Shown: one piece after another, positions 1 through 9,800 of the stretch
How the letters are laid out: each line of letters starts with the position of its first letter
Numbering within the stretch: the stretch's first letter is position 1
Source of the DNA: Arthrobacter humicola
GTDB lineage: Bacteria; Actinomycetota; Actinomycetes; Actinomycetales; Micrococcaceae
DNA: 64,000 nucleotides
Direction: 5' to 3'
Assembly: GCF_022803015.1 (NCBI RefSeq)
Contig: NZ_JAFKON010000001.1
Location: 248,001 to 312,000 of the forward strand
Made by a program: the position numbers and the translations under genes
Notes under the pieces: generated by a model
Seen by the model: only the letters and a program-made list of their open reading frames with translations
Told to the model about the DNA's origin: nothing
The model's database searches: none

Positions 1-1
1 T

Positions 2-2089
2 CCTAAAGCCGCAGCCGCAGTTATGGCTAAGAGTCCTATGAATCTGGCGCGAAAAATTACGCTATATGCGGTCACAGAGGCGCTCCGTAGCAGCAGTGCT
101 CGGCCGCCCGCAGAGGCCGAGCATCTGCTGGCTGTCACGGCGCGGCTTGTGGCGGGCGAGGAGTTTTACGATGACTCCTGTCGGATCGAGTTTGGCGAGC
201 TTGCCCGTGAAGTGGCGAGGCACTCCCCGTCCGCACTAGAACCGCTTACTGATTTCATCACCGCGGGACCTCAACTAGACAGAGAGCAGTTGAGGGACCG
301 TCTACGCACGGATGAGGATGACACTCCTGAAAATCTCGATGAACGAGTCCAGGCGGTAGTTGATACTTGGAGGCATAGGTGGCTTTCCGCTGTTGGCAGT
401 GAGGCGTTACCGTCCGCTCTCAAGAGAGTACTTGAGGAACTCGACGCAGGGCGGGGTGTAATCGAATCACCGCTTGCAGCTCTCAACAAAGTGACAAGCT
501 GGAGCGGGCCAAATAGCCCAATCTCCCATGATGAGATGTCCGTCATGAGTCCTACGGAGCTCGTGGCACATCTTGAAAGTTGGCACGACACCGGCAATGG
601 CTGGGGGCCCGGGCTATCGCACGAAGGCCAAGGACGGGAGCTCTCGTCGCTCATCACCACGAACCCGAGGGCACTCGATGGCATTGAAGGCCTAGCCGAT
701 AGGTTACGACCTACTTACCTGCGCGCGGTTCTGCAGGGATGGGAAGCGGCCGTAAAGGCGGGCATTGAACTCGAGTGGCGTTATGTAGCGGACATGACTC
801 AGAAAATACTCGCCCACGGTGACACATCCCTCTTCCCTCAAGAAGGCCGCGACTTCGATGACGACGCTGACTTCCGCGGGACAAAGAAAGCTGCCGTGAA
901 CCTGCTCGAGGAACTCGCCCAACAGCGAGAGACTCCAGCAATCCCGGCTGAGTCGGAGAAAGTCTTTGCTGACCTATTGATCGGGGAGGCCGACAGCGAA
1001 TCCGCCTGGAAGGCTTATGACTCGGACGAGTCCGAGAGTGGTTTGGACCCCCTTACTCTCTCGCTCAACTGGCAATGGCCGACTCGGGTACGCGGTCTGC
1101 TCAATCTAATTTCGCACGGCAAAACCACCCCCTGGTATGAGGCGGCGTGCTCAGCTCTAGAGCGTGACATCGAGCGACTCGATAGGCGTGGTGCCTCGCG
1201 AGCGGTTATAGGTCAGGCGCTCGGCCGATTGGTGACCGTCGACCCCGACTGGCTCACGCCGAGGATGGAGGAACTATTTGGGTCAGCCGACGGGTTGTCA
1301 CGCTCCCAGCAAATCGCATTGACGACCGCCATGGCAGTTCATCGTTATCACGTGGCAATCTACGACCTTCTAACCCCATCCATGATCGCAGCCATCCGGT
1401 CAGGCGAGCCTCTCGTTGCAGGCTGGCAGGGCCAGTCTGATCCGCTACAGCGCATTGGGGAGTGGGTCGTCAATGCAATCATCCGCGGCCACAAGACGTT
1501 TGAAGATCCCGTCGCTGAAGCATTCTTTGCCACGGCAGAACCTAAAGTTCGTGGAGCAGCTATCGGTCGCATCGCCTGGTCATTCATACATGCCGAATCC
1601 GTTGAAGAGGCGATTCGTGATCGGTTTGCAGATCTCTGGGATGCGCGAGTGAAGCACGTGCGCTCACGTCCTGAGGACAAACTAGAGCTGAACGAGTTCT
1701 ACTGGTTTGTCCGGAGTGGCAAGTTCGATGCCTCGTGGTGGCTTCCTCGATTGAAAGAAGCGGTTGAGCTTGATCCGGAACTCGCAAGCCAGCGCTCTAT
1801 GATCACTAAGCAAATCGCAAGCTGCGCAGATGCTGACCCACGCGGTGCGTTTGAGGTGGCCCGAGCGCTCCTCACGAATCGCGCGCAAGAGGGCATGTCA
1901 CTCTGGGATCTCAGCCAGAATGCAGTGCCGTTGGTCATCGCTAGAGCAATCGGCTCTGGCGATGAACAGCTCAAGCAGGATGCTGTGCTGTTCATGAACA
2001 AGCTGGGGGAGAATGGCAACTCAGGTCTCGAGAAGGAAGTCCAAGAAGTGCTGGACGGCAAAATCACCCAGGAGGACGTGAGCGACTAG
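2..2089 (+). CDS. C-terminal part of a large helical-repeat protein, possibly STAND/Avs-like (5' end outside window)
   Basis: The reading frame is already open at base 2, and the first ATG (base 23) has no ribosome binding site in front of it. The real start is therefore probably left of the window. The visible ~690 residues are soluble and look almost wholly helical, with no signal peptide or membrane segment. A block around residues 170-275, counted from the base-23 Met, carries 'SPTELVAHLESW' and 'LRPTYLRAVLQGW'. This resembles the C-terminal repeat regions of large bacterial NTPase-type (STAND) proteins, but that is family recall, not an alignment. No catalytic motif is visible in this part. 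A type I restriction operon and a caspase-STAND gene nearby make a defence role plausible. Codon use is less GC-rich than in the right half of the window. It could instead be a complete protein of unknown function starting at base 23. Confidence 0.6.
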   Translation, partial: PKAAAAVMAKSPMNLARKITLYAVTEALRSSSARPPAEAEHLLAVTARLVAGEEFYDDSCRIEFGELAREVARHSPSALEPLTDFITAGPQLDREQLRDRLRTDEDDTPENLDERVQAVVDTWRHRWLSAVGSEALPSALKRVLEELDAGRGVIESPLAALNKVTSWSGPNSPISHDEMSVMSPTELVAHLESWHDTGNGWGPGLSHEGQGRELSSLITTNPRALDGIEGLADRLRPTYLRAVLQGWEAAVKAGIELEWRYVADMTQKILAHGDTSLFPQEGRDFDDDADFRGTKKAAVNLLEELAQQRETPAIPAESEKVFADLLIGEADSESAWKAYDSDESESGLDPLTLSLNWQWPTRVRGLLNLISHGKTTPWYEAACSALERDIERLDRRGASRAVIGQALGRLVTVDPDWLTPRMEELFGSADGLSRSQQIALTTAMAVHRYHVAIYDLLTPSMIAAIRSGEPLVAGWQGQSDPLQRIGEWVVNAIIRGHKTFEDPVAEAFFATAEPKVRGAAIGRIAWSFIHAESVEEAIRDRFADLWDARVKHVRSRPEDKLELNEFYWFVRSGKFDASWWLPRLKEAVELDPELASQRSMITKQIASCADADPRGAFEVARALLTNRAQEGMSLWDLSQNAVPLVIARAIGSGDEQLKQDAVLFMNKLGENGNSGLEKEVQEVLDGKITQEDVSD

Positions 2090-2431
2090 GCGCACTTCAT
2101 CCTTCAACACATCCGTCCGGCCGACGCCTGATCTGAACGGACTGCGGAAGGCTGTGTTCTTTGGTGGCGCGCGAAGACCAAACGAAGGACGTCAAGTTCA
2201 AGGTCTAGCCTGAATCACTTGTCAGGAGGAATAGCTGGCGGTGTCGTAGCTGCCTCCGACCCGCCTGGCGATGTCGGAATGGTCAACCCTTCTTGTGCTC
2301 CACGGCGGCCGTGGTCCTGCATCCTGGCCCACATGGCATGGTGCGCGGGCAGAGGCTTATTCCCGTCGCCCATGGGGCGGGTGAAACTAACGAAGAAGTC
2401 AGAATGAGCACTAGAGGCGAAGCATCTCCGG
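2090..2431. other. Non-coding stretch between two convergent genes
   Basis: No convincing gene lies here. The short open frames have no ribosome binding site and no recognisable product. The genes on both sides end into this interval, but I see no clear terminator hairpin. Confidence 0.4.
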
Positions 2432-2908
2432 CTATGACGTATGCGTGCTCTGCTCAAAATTCTCCACAAATCGTCGCATAGCTCGACTTACAGGCGGATT
2501 GAGCCCCACTGTCCCGTACTCCTCTGCTACCTTCCTCCATAGCAGCCAAGCCGGGCCCCTTCGACCACCGCCCCTTTGCACGGGATGCACCCACATCCAC
2601 TCCACCGCAGTCCCCGCTGCTGTTGTGGTGACCTCCACTGCGCCACAAACCAACGAATAATTTCGCAGGATCTTGGAAGCTGTCACCAGCCAGACGTCTC
2701 CGCTGTCTCCAAACGAAGGGGTCCCGAGGTCAAATCCCATCTCGGCCGCGAACTGCCGATACATCCTTTCCACGGCCGGCCATTCGTCTTTGCCAGCACG
2801 AAAAACCCTCTCGGCTCGTTTCGCCACCGGGATCATAGTGACAGTGACGTTCAGGTCATCGAAGTCGAGCTCAAAGAGGTCCTCGTCACGTCCAAATCCG
2901 TACTCCAC
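2432..2908 (-). CDS. Small protein with a GNAT-like segment, function unknown
   Basis: 158 residues with a GTG start. The sequence AGGGGA sits about six bases upstream and supports this start. The middle and C-terminal part (residues ~90-135) has beta-rich sequence followed by 'VHPVQRGGGRRGPAWLLW'. This resembles the acetyl-CoA pyrophosphate loop (R-x-x-G-x-G/A) and following helix of GCN5-type N-acetyltransferases. The N-terminal 50 residues are acidic and beta-like. The loop is not canonical, so the acetyltransferase reading is tentative. The gene stands alone, convergent with the gene to its left and divergent from hsdM to its right. No membrane segment or signal peptide is seen. Confidence 0.6.
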   Translation of the reverse strand: MEYGFGRDEDLFELDFDDLNVTVTMIPVAKRAERVFRAGKDEWPAVERMYRQFAAEMGFDLGTPSFGDSGDVWLVTASKILRNYSLVCGAVEVTTTAAGTAVEWMWVHPVQRGGGRRGPAWLLWRKVAEEYGTVGLNPPVSRAMRRFVENFEQSTHTS

Positions 2909-3239
2909 TCTGTCCCCTGACCGCCCGCTTGATTAGTCTCCCGCCAAACTATCACCGTGTCTTTGAAGAGTGAGGAGGAGCACCCGCCAATTGGCACCCG
3001 GTCAACAGGCTTCACCGAGGGGATCGCGCGGTCGAGGAGGGGCTGATCTTCGGAGACATTGGACTTGTTGAAGCTGATCTCGGATCAGGCTATCCGTTGA
3101 AAGTGGGTCGCGGTCCAGCGGGCACGCATCGATTGGATCGACGTTGCGCTCTGGAAGGGCGGTGACTCGGCCCCTTGACGTCTGGCGCAAGCCTGCGGGG
3201 CAGCCGAAGCGCCCGTGGAATACCCACTAAACTCGAACG
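2909..3239. promoter_or_regulatory. Divergent intergenic region upstream of hsdM
   Basis: This ~330-base interval separates the small minus-strand gene from hsdM and should hold the promoters of both. I see a TTGACG hexamer near base 3174 that could be a -35 box for hsdM, but no convincing -10 at the right spacing. No gene is supported here. Confidence 0.3.
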
Positions 3240-4736
3240 GTGATAACAGGCGAAGTTAAATCTCAGGTAGACAAGGTCTGGAACGCGTTCTGGACCGGCG
3301 GCATCTCCAATCCTCTGGAAGTAATCGAACAGATTACTTATCTACTCTTCCTGAAGCGCCTGGACGAGAACCAGACGCGCGCGGAGAACAAGGCCAGCCG
3401 CACCGGCAAACCGGTCGAGAGCCCTGTCTTCCCCAGCGGTCTGGATGAGAAGGGCCGCTCCTACCAGGACTTCCGCTGGAGCAAGTTCAAGAACTTCTCC
3501 CGCGACGAGATGTACACGGTTTTCGCAGAGCACATCTTCCCGTTTCTGCGCACCGGGCTGGTCCAGCTGGCCAACGGAGAGGAGTCTTCCTACGCCCAGC
3601 ACATGAAGGACGCCCGCTTCACCATCCCTAACGCTGGGCTGCTGGAAAAAGTCGTCGACATCATCGACGAAATCCCGATGGACGAGCGCGACACCAAGGG
3701 TGACCTCTACGAATACATGCTCGGCAAGATCGCCTCCGCCGGCACCAACGGCCAGTTCCGCACGCCCCGCCACATCATCGACCTCATGGTAAAGATGACA
3801 GCACCCCAGCCGCTCGAGGCCATCTGCGACCCGGCCGCCGGCACCGCAGGTTTCCTCGTTCAGGCTGGCGAATACCTTCGGCAGCACAATCCCAGCCTGC
3901 TGACCACCCCCGAGCAGAGCCGATTTTTCCACAACAGCCAGTTCCACGGGTACGACTTCGACAACACCATGCTTCGCATCGGTTCCATGAACATGCTCCT
4001 GCACGGCGTGGAAAACCCCGACATCACGTACCGGGACTCTCTGGCTGACCTCCACGGGACCGAGGAGGAAAAATACGACGTCATCCTCGCCAACCCGCCC
4101 TTCGCGGGCAGCCTCGACTACGAGAACGTCGCCAAGGACCTGCTCTCCCTGGTCAAGACGAAAAAGACCGAACTGCTCTTCCTGGCCCTGTTCCTCCGAC
4201 TGCTTAAGCCCGGCGGCCGGGCAGCAGTGATCGTGCCCGACGGCGTGATGTTCGGCTCGTCCGCGGCGCACAAGGCGCTGCGAAAGATGCTCGTCGAAGA
4301 CCACAAACTCGACGGCGTCGTCAAACTCCCCTCCGGGGTTTTCAAACCGTACGCGGGAGTCTCCACCGCGATCCTGTTCTTCACCAAGACAAACTCCGGC
4401 GGCACCGACAACGTCTGGTTCTACGACGTGACATCGGACGGCTTCAGCCTCGACGACAAACGCACCCGGCTGGAAACCTCCGATCTTGATGACGTCCTGG
4501 GCCGCTGGCAGCAGCGGACGACGACGGAAGTAGGCCGGGCGCGCACCGACCGGTCCTTCCTCGTCCCCAAAGCCGAGATCGTCGACAACGGCTACAATCT
4601 CTCGCTCAGTAAGTACAAGAAAGTGGAACACGACGAGGTTGATCACAAGGAACCAGCCGAGATCGTCGCCGAGTTGGAAAAGTTGGAAGCTGAAATCACC
4701 GCCAGCTTGGCTGATTTGAAGGGACTCCTGAGTTGA
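3240..4736 (+). CDS. hsdM: Type I restriction-modification system, N6-adenine methyltransferase subunit HsdM
   Basis: HsdM transfers methyl groups from S-adenosylmethionine to adenine N6 in the site chosen by HsdS, and is also required in the restriction complex. The 498 residues match the family's usual length. The N-terminal helical HsdM_N domain (residues ~1-135) is followed by the Rossmann methyltransferase domain. That domain carries 'GQFRTPRHIIDLMV' (~175), the SAM-binding motif 'DPAAGTAGF' starting at D197, and the catalytic NPPF at N285. The start is GTG at the head of the operon. The hsdS start overlaps the stop by three bases. An ATP-driven translocase gene (hsdR) lies downstream. 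Function is very secure; the specificity cannot be read from sequence. Confidence 0.95.
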   Translation: MITGEVKSQVDKVWNAFWTGGISNPLEVIEQITYLLFLKRLDENQTRAENKASRTGKPVESPVFPSGLDEKGRSYQDFRWSKFKNFSRDEMYTVFAEHIFPFLRTGLVQLANGEESSYAQHMKDARFTIPNAGLLEKVVDIIDEIPMDERDTKGDLYEYMLGKIASAGTNGQFRTPRHIIDLMVKMTAPQPLEAICDPAAGTAGFLVQAGEYLRQHNPSLLTTPEQSRFFHNSQFHGYDFDNTMLRIGSMNMLLHGVENPDITYRDSLADLHGTEEEKYDVILANPPFAGSLDYENVAKDLLSLVKTKKTELLFLALFLRLLKPGGRAAVIVPDGVMFGSSAAHKALRKMLVEDHKLDGVVKLPSGVFKPYAGVSTAILFFTKTNSGGTDNVWFYDVTSDGFSLDDKRTRLETSDLDDVLGRWQQRTTTEVGRARTDRSFLVPKAEIVDNGYNLSLSKYKKVEHDEVDHKEPAEIVAELEKLEAEITASLADLKGLLS

Positions 4737-5836
4737 GTCGATCTGCGTTTCTCGAGGTCTTCACCGATGCCACGGGTGGGAACCCAAAACTCCAGACGTC
4801 TGGTTATTTGCCGCAGGGTGCATTCCCAGTAATTGACCAAGGAAAGGCCGAGATCGCTGGCTATTCTGATGACGCATCATTACTCGCAAGAGTTGAACCT
4901 CCTGTCATAATTTTTGGCGACCATACTCGCGTCATCAAATATGTCGACCATCCGTTCATCTTAGGAGCCGATGGTACGAAGGTATTGCGGCCCATAAACG
5001 GTTCAGATCCCCGATACCTTTTCCACTATCTGCGTTCGCTGGAGATCCCGAGTGCAGGTTACAGCAGGCACTACAAATTCTTAAAGGAGGTCTCAATTCC
5101 AGTCCCCCTCCTTAATGAGCAGCGGAGGATTGCGGCCATCCTGGATAAGGCGGACGAGGTCCGCACCAAACGCCGCCACGCCCTGGCCCACCTCGACGTC
5201 CTTGCCCACTCCATCTTCCATAGCATGTTCGGCGATCCCATCAGCAATCCCATGGGGTGGCCGATAGTAAGGGTGGGCGATGCTTTGGAATCAGCAAAGT
5301 ATGGATCGAGCGAAAAAGCGGCCCTCGTCGGGACCACACCTGTGTTGCGAATGAACAATCTCACATACGGTGGCCAGATTGATCTTAGTCAGATGAAGTA
5401 TCTGCCCGGTGATGTCGATGAGAGATTTCTGGTCAAGCCAGGTGATGTCTTGTTTAACCGGACGAACAGTGCAGAACTTGTTGGCAAAACTGCGGTCTTT
5501 ATGGGTCCAGAACCCATGGCCTATGCCGGTTATCTCGTGCGCTTGAGGACCAGTGCATCATGTCGCCCCCATTTCCTTGGGACGTTCATGAACCTGCCTT
5601 CAACGAAGAAAACTCTGCGAAATATGTGTAAAAGCATAGTCGGCATGGCAAATATCAACGCAAAGGAGGTTCAAACGATCAAAATGCCATTGCCGCCTGT
5701 GGAAAAGCAGAACGACTTCGAGGCCCGTCTAATGGTTATCAGTCAGTTGAAGGATCGGCATCGCGCGCAGCTTGGCGAACTGGACGCACTGTTCGCCTCA
5801 CTCCAACACCGAGCCTTCCGCGGAGAGCTCTCATGA
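4733..5836 (+). CDS. hsdS: Type I restriction-modification system, specificity subunit HsdS
   Basis: HsdS reads the bipartite DNA target for the methylase and nuclease complex. The 367 residues show two target-recognition domains (residues ~1-115 and ~175-320), each followed by a conserved helical spacer. The spacers are 'NEQRRIAAILDKADEVRTKR' (~120) and the C-terminal 'LMVISQLKDRHRAQLGELDALFASLQ'. The start is TTG, overlapping the hsdM stop, so translation is probably coupled. The first recognition domain is short, about 110 residues, with little sequence before it. The recognition domains use visibly AT-richer codons than hsdM, which is usual for these fast-changing genes. The 3' end overlaps the next gene by four bases (ATGA). 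Confidence 0.93.
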   Translation: MSRSAFLEVFTDATGGNPKLQTSGYLPQGAFPVIDQGKAEIAGYSDDASLLARVEPPVIIFGDHTRVIKYVDHPFILGADGTKVLRPINGSDPRYLFHYLRSLEIPSAGYSRHYKFLKEVSIPVPLLNEQRRIAAILDKADEVRTKRRHALAHLDVLAHSIFHSMFGDPISNPMGWPIVRVGDALESAKYGSSEKAALVGTTPVLRMNNLTYGGQIDLSQMKYLPGDVDERFLVKPGDVLFNRTNSAELVGKTAVFMGPEPMAYAGYLVRLRTSASCRPHFLGTFMNLPSTKKTLRNMCKSIVGMANINAKEVQTIKMPLPPVEKQNDFEARLMVISQLKDRHRAQLGELDALFASLQHRAFRGELS

Positions 5837-6768
5837 GCGAGATGGCTTCTTCCACCGTCCACTCGGAAGTGCCGATTTGGCCCCTCTTTGTGGCCCATGT
5901 GCTCCGGGTCCTGTCCGCAGGCGAAACGTTGCATCGCCGGGACATCGTCAGCCGCGCCATTGACTCTGCTCGGCTGTCCGACGCCGCACGTGCGGAGACC
6001 CTGAATACGGGCGGCCTTCGATGCGAACAGCGGCTCGGTTGGGCAATCAGCAACCTTCTGAAAGCCGGCTGGATTGAAAGGCCGGTGCGGGCCAACTACC
6101 GAATCACCGGGGCAGGGCGGGAGTGGTACTCCGGCCACCCGGAAGGGATCAGCGACTTTTCCACGGCACGCTTGCTGTTTGCACCCTTCTGGCCGAAGTC
6201 GGACGCCCCGAAACCCATGCTGTCCGTCGTCGACGAAACCCTCGTGGAGGATATTGATCCGATTGAGCAGATCGAATCCGGGATCAACCGCATCCACTCC
6301 GACGTGGCTGTCGCACTCCTCACGCGTCTCCGGGAGAGTCACCCCGATTTCTTCGAGCAGGCGGTCGTCGATTTGCTTCTCAGGATGGGCTATGGCGGGG
6401 CCGAGCAGCGGGGGAAGCGTATCGGCGGCAGCAACGACGGCGGCGTCGACGGGGTGATTGATCAGGACGCGCTGGGCCTGGACCGGATCTATGTGCAGGC
6501 CAAGCGGTACGCCGATGCGAATACTGTGGGCCGGGAAGCTATTCAGGCCTTCGTCGGTGTGCTGCACGGTGTCGGTGCCTCGCGCGGCGTTTTCATCACG
6601 ACGAGCGCTTTTACCTCTGGGGCACGGGATTACGTGAAGGCGGTCCCGTCGCGGGTCATCCTGATCGATGGTGCTCGGCTCGTGGGGCTGATGATCAAGT
6701 ACCGCGTGGGAGTCCAGGTGAAGCAGAGCTACGACATTGTCGAACTCGACGAGGACTTCTTTGAGTAG
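5833..6768 (+). CDS. mrr: Mrr-family restriction endonuclease encoded inside the type I operon
   Basis: 311 residues; ATG overlaps the hsdS stop as ATGA. The N-terminal half (residues ~12-105) looks like the winged-helix Mrr_N domain. The C-terminal half (~165-290) is a PD-(D/E)xK nuclease of the Mrr_cat type. It carries E175, then 'GGVDG' with D206, then 'VQAKRY' with Q222 and K224. The QxK form is typical of Mrr. Mrr enzymes usually cut methylated DNA, so a methylation-dependent nuclease beside a resident methylase is unusual. It must either ignore HsdM's mark or work as an extra module of this system. Its placement between hsdS and hsdR, with coupled translation, argues for co-expression. 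The family call is secure; its role in the operon is inference. Confidence 0.88.
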   Translation: MSEMASSTVHSEVPIWPLFVAHVLRVLSAGETLHRRDIVSRAIDSARLSDAARAETLNTGGLRCEQRLGWAISNLLKAGWIERPVRANYRITGAGREWYSGHPEGISDFSTARLLFAPFWPKSDAPKPMLSVVDETLVEDIDPIEQIESGINRIHSDVAVALLTRLRESHPDFFEQAVVDLLLRMGYGGAEQRGKRIGGSNDGGVDGVIDQDALGLDRIYVQAKRYADANTVGREAIQAFVGVLHGVGASRGVFITTSAFTSGARDYVKAVPSRVILIDGARLVGLMIKYRVGVQVKQSYDIVELDEDFFE

Positions 6769-6859
6769 CCGCAGCCGATAGAACCAATCCGCATCGCCGG
6801 AGGTTTGAGCTGAAACCAGTGTTGCCCTGCCTCGAGCAGGTCAACATCATCTAGGCTCC

Positions 6860-9800
6860 ATGGAGAAGATCAACAGAGGAGTGGCCTTGGGGGATGTGAA
6901 CAGCAACTTCGCCGTACTGCAGGCGGAGTGGCCAGAAATTGCGAAGGAAGCGCGGCTGGCCGAGCTGTATGCCCGGCGTGACCCGCGCTCCTCCTTGCTT
7001 TATGCCCGGCGGTCCATCGAAGCGCTGCTGGCCTGGCTTTACGACGCTGACGATTCGCTTGCGTTGCCTTACAGGGGCGATCTCAACGCGCTGATGTCGG
7101 AGCCGACGTTCAAGCGGCTCGCGGGCGAGACGATCGTCAGTAAGTTCCATCTCATCCGCAGAGTGGCGAACAGCGCCATCCACACCAATGCTGTCATCAA
7201 CGTCCAGCACTCTGAGCAAACCATTCGGGAACTCTTCCACGTCTGCATCTGGCTTGCGCTTCGCTATTCCCGGGATCCCGTCAACCGCCCCGACTCCACA
7301 CTGGCGTTCAATGGCGAGTTCCTTAGCCCGCCACCGAAGCCGGGCGTTCCGGCGCCTGCGGAGAAGCCCCGCACCGCGGATCAAACGGCGAAACTCGCCG
7401 AAGAACTGGCCACCAAGGATGCAGCGCTGGCCGCGCAGAAGCAAGACAACGAGCAGCTGCACGCCCAGCTTGCGGCGCTGCGAGCGGAGATCGCCCGGGC
7501 GAAGGAAGAAAACAAGAAGCTTCCGGACAGCCACGACTACTCCGAAGCCGAAACCCGCGTCTACATCGACCTGTACCTGGGCGAGGCCGGTTGGGCGCTC
7601 GACAAGCCGGAGTACCGGGAATTCGAAGTCCACCACATGCCCACCCACGCCGGCCCCACCACCGGAACCGGGTTCGTGGATTACGTCCTTTGGGGATCCG
7701 ACGGCAGGCCACTCGCCGTCGTCGAAGCCAAACGGTCAGCCAAGTCACCCTACGAGGGCCAGCAGCAGGCCAAACTCTACGCCGACGCCCTGGAGGCGGA
7801 GAAGGGTCAACGCCCCGTCATCTACTACAGCAACGGCTACGAGCACTGGATCTGGGACGACGCCTCTGGCTATCCGCCGAGGCCGGTCCAGGGCTTCCAC
7901 ACCCGGGACCAGCTCCAGCTCATGGTGGACCGCCGCACCACCCGGAAACCCCTGGCGACGGCGCCCATCGATACTGAGATCGCCGGCCGCAGCTATCAAC
8001 AGGCCGCCATCAGGGCCGTCACAGATGCCCTAGAAACGGACAAGGAACGCAAGGCTCTGCTCGTCATGGCGACCGGCTCCGGCAAGACGCGCACCGTCGT
8101 CGCCCTCTCCAGTCTGCTGATGCAGGCGAACTGGGCCAAACGCGTACTGTTCCTGGCCGACCGCGTCGCTTTGGTAGACCAGGCCGCCCGCGCCTTCAAA
8201 ACCAATCTCCCTGGATCATCCCCAGTGTTGCTGGGCCGCGATGTGGAGGCGGACAGCCGCATCCACGTCGCCACCTATCCGACGATGATGAACCTGATCA
8301 ACGAACGGACCGACGACGGCACGGTCCTGAAGCAGCGGTTCGGGATTGGCCACTACGACTTGATCATCATCGATGAGGCCCACCGTTCCGTGTATCAGAA
8401 GTACCGGGCCATCTTTGACTACTTTGATGCGTATCTGTTGGGTCTGACCGCCACCCCACAGTCCGAAGTGGACCGCAACACTTACTCCTTGTTCGACATC
8501 GAGGACCACGTCCCCACGTTCGCTTACGAGCTGACGCAGGCCATCTCCGACGGTTACCTCGTACCGCCCCGGACCGTATCAATTCCGCTGAAGTTCCCCG
8601 TCGAAGGAATCCGCTACGAGGAACTCTCGGACGAGGAAAAGGAGGAGTGGGACTCCGCTGAATGGGATGAGGACGGGGAGATCCCCGACGCCGTGGATCC
8701 GGCCATCCTGAACACGTGGCTGTTCAACTCCAACACCGTGGACAAGGCACTCGAGGTGCTGATGACACGCGGCCACAAGGTCGCCGGCGGAGACCGGCTC
8801 GGGAAGACGATCGTTTTCGCCAAGAACCAGAAGCATGCCGAATTCATCGCCGAGCGGTTCAACATCAACTACCCCCAGTACGGGGGCACTTTCGCGAAGA
8901 TCATCACGCACAGCGTCAACTACGCCTCCACCCTCATCGACGCCTTCGCCCGCGCGGAGGACAGCCCGCACATCGCCGTATCCGTGGACATGCTGGACAC
9001 CGGAATCGACGTGCCCGAGGTGGTCAACCTGCTCTTTTTCAAGGTGGTGCGTTCCAAGACTAAGTTCTGGCAGATGGTGGGCCGCGGCACCCGGCTCAGG
9101 CCGGAACTGTACGGACCGGGTGCAGACAAGCAGGACTTCTTCATCTTCGACGTCTGCCAGAACGTTGAATACTTCAACGCCGAACTGCCGGGGTCTGAGG
9201 GGTCCCTTGGCCAGTCTTTGGCGCACCGCAGCTTCGCCGTCCGGACACAGTTGCTTGCCGAAGCCCGCACCGCCGGCCTCGACGGCGACTACGTGCCGGC
9301 ACTTCAAACCGGCCTGGTGGGACAAGTGGCGGGGCTGCCCCGGGAGAACTTCCTGGTGCGTCCGCAGTTGGAGTGGGTGGAGAAGTTCTCGAAGCCCGCT
9401 TCGTGGGGCAGCCTTGGAACGCAGGATCTAACTGACCTGCAGACCAAGCTGGCCCCCTTGGCAACGCTGGCTTCCGCCGCTGACACGGAGGAAGCCAAGC
9501 GCTTCGACCTGCTGATGTACCAGGCGCAGCTGGCTTCGCTGACCTCTGCGGCCGCCGTCGAGCCGTACCGCAAGAAGATTGTCGAGATTGCGTCCGCCCT
9601 GCAGGACCAGCCGAACATCCCCGCCATCGCAGCCCAGATGGGCCTAATCCTGTCGATTCTGGAGGGTGAGGTATGGGGCCAGGTCTCGCCGCAGTGGCTT
9701 GAGCTGATCCGCGTTCGGCTCCGGGTCTTGGTCCACCTGATCGAGAAGAAGCGCCGCAAGGTGGTCTACACGAACTTCGAAGACACCCTCGGCGAGATCG

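Noticed and set aside
3342..4646. A 434-codon open frame antisense to hsdM
   Set aside because: It mirrors the codon structure of hsdM, has low-complexity Val/Glu/Gly-rich sequence and no ribosome site. GC-rich genes routinely give long antisense frames.
5772..5963. A small gene overlapping the hsdS-mrr junction
   Set aside because: It lies within two well-supported genes in another frame and has no start signal of its own.
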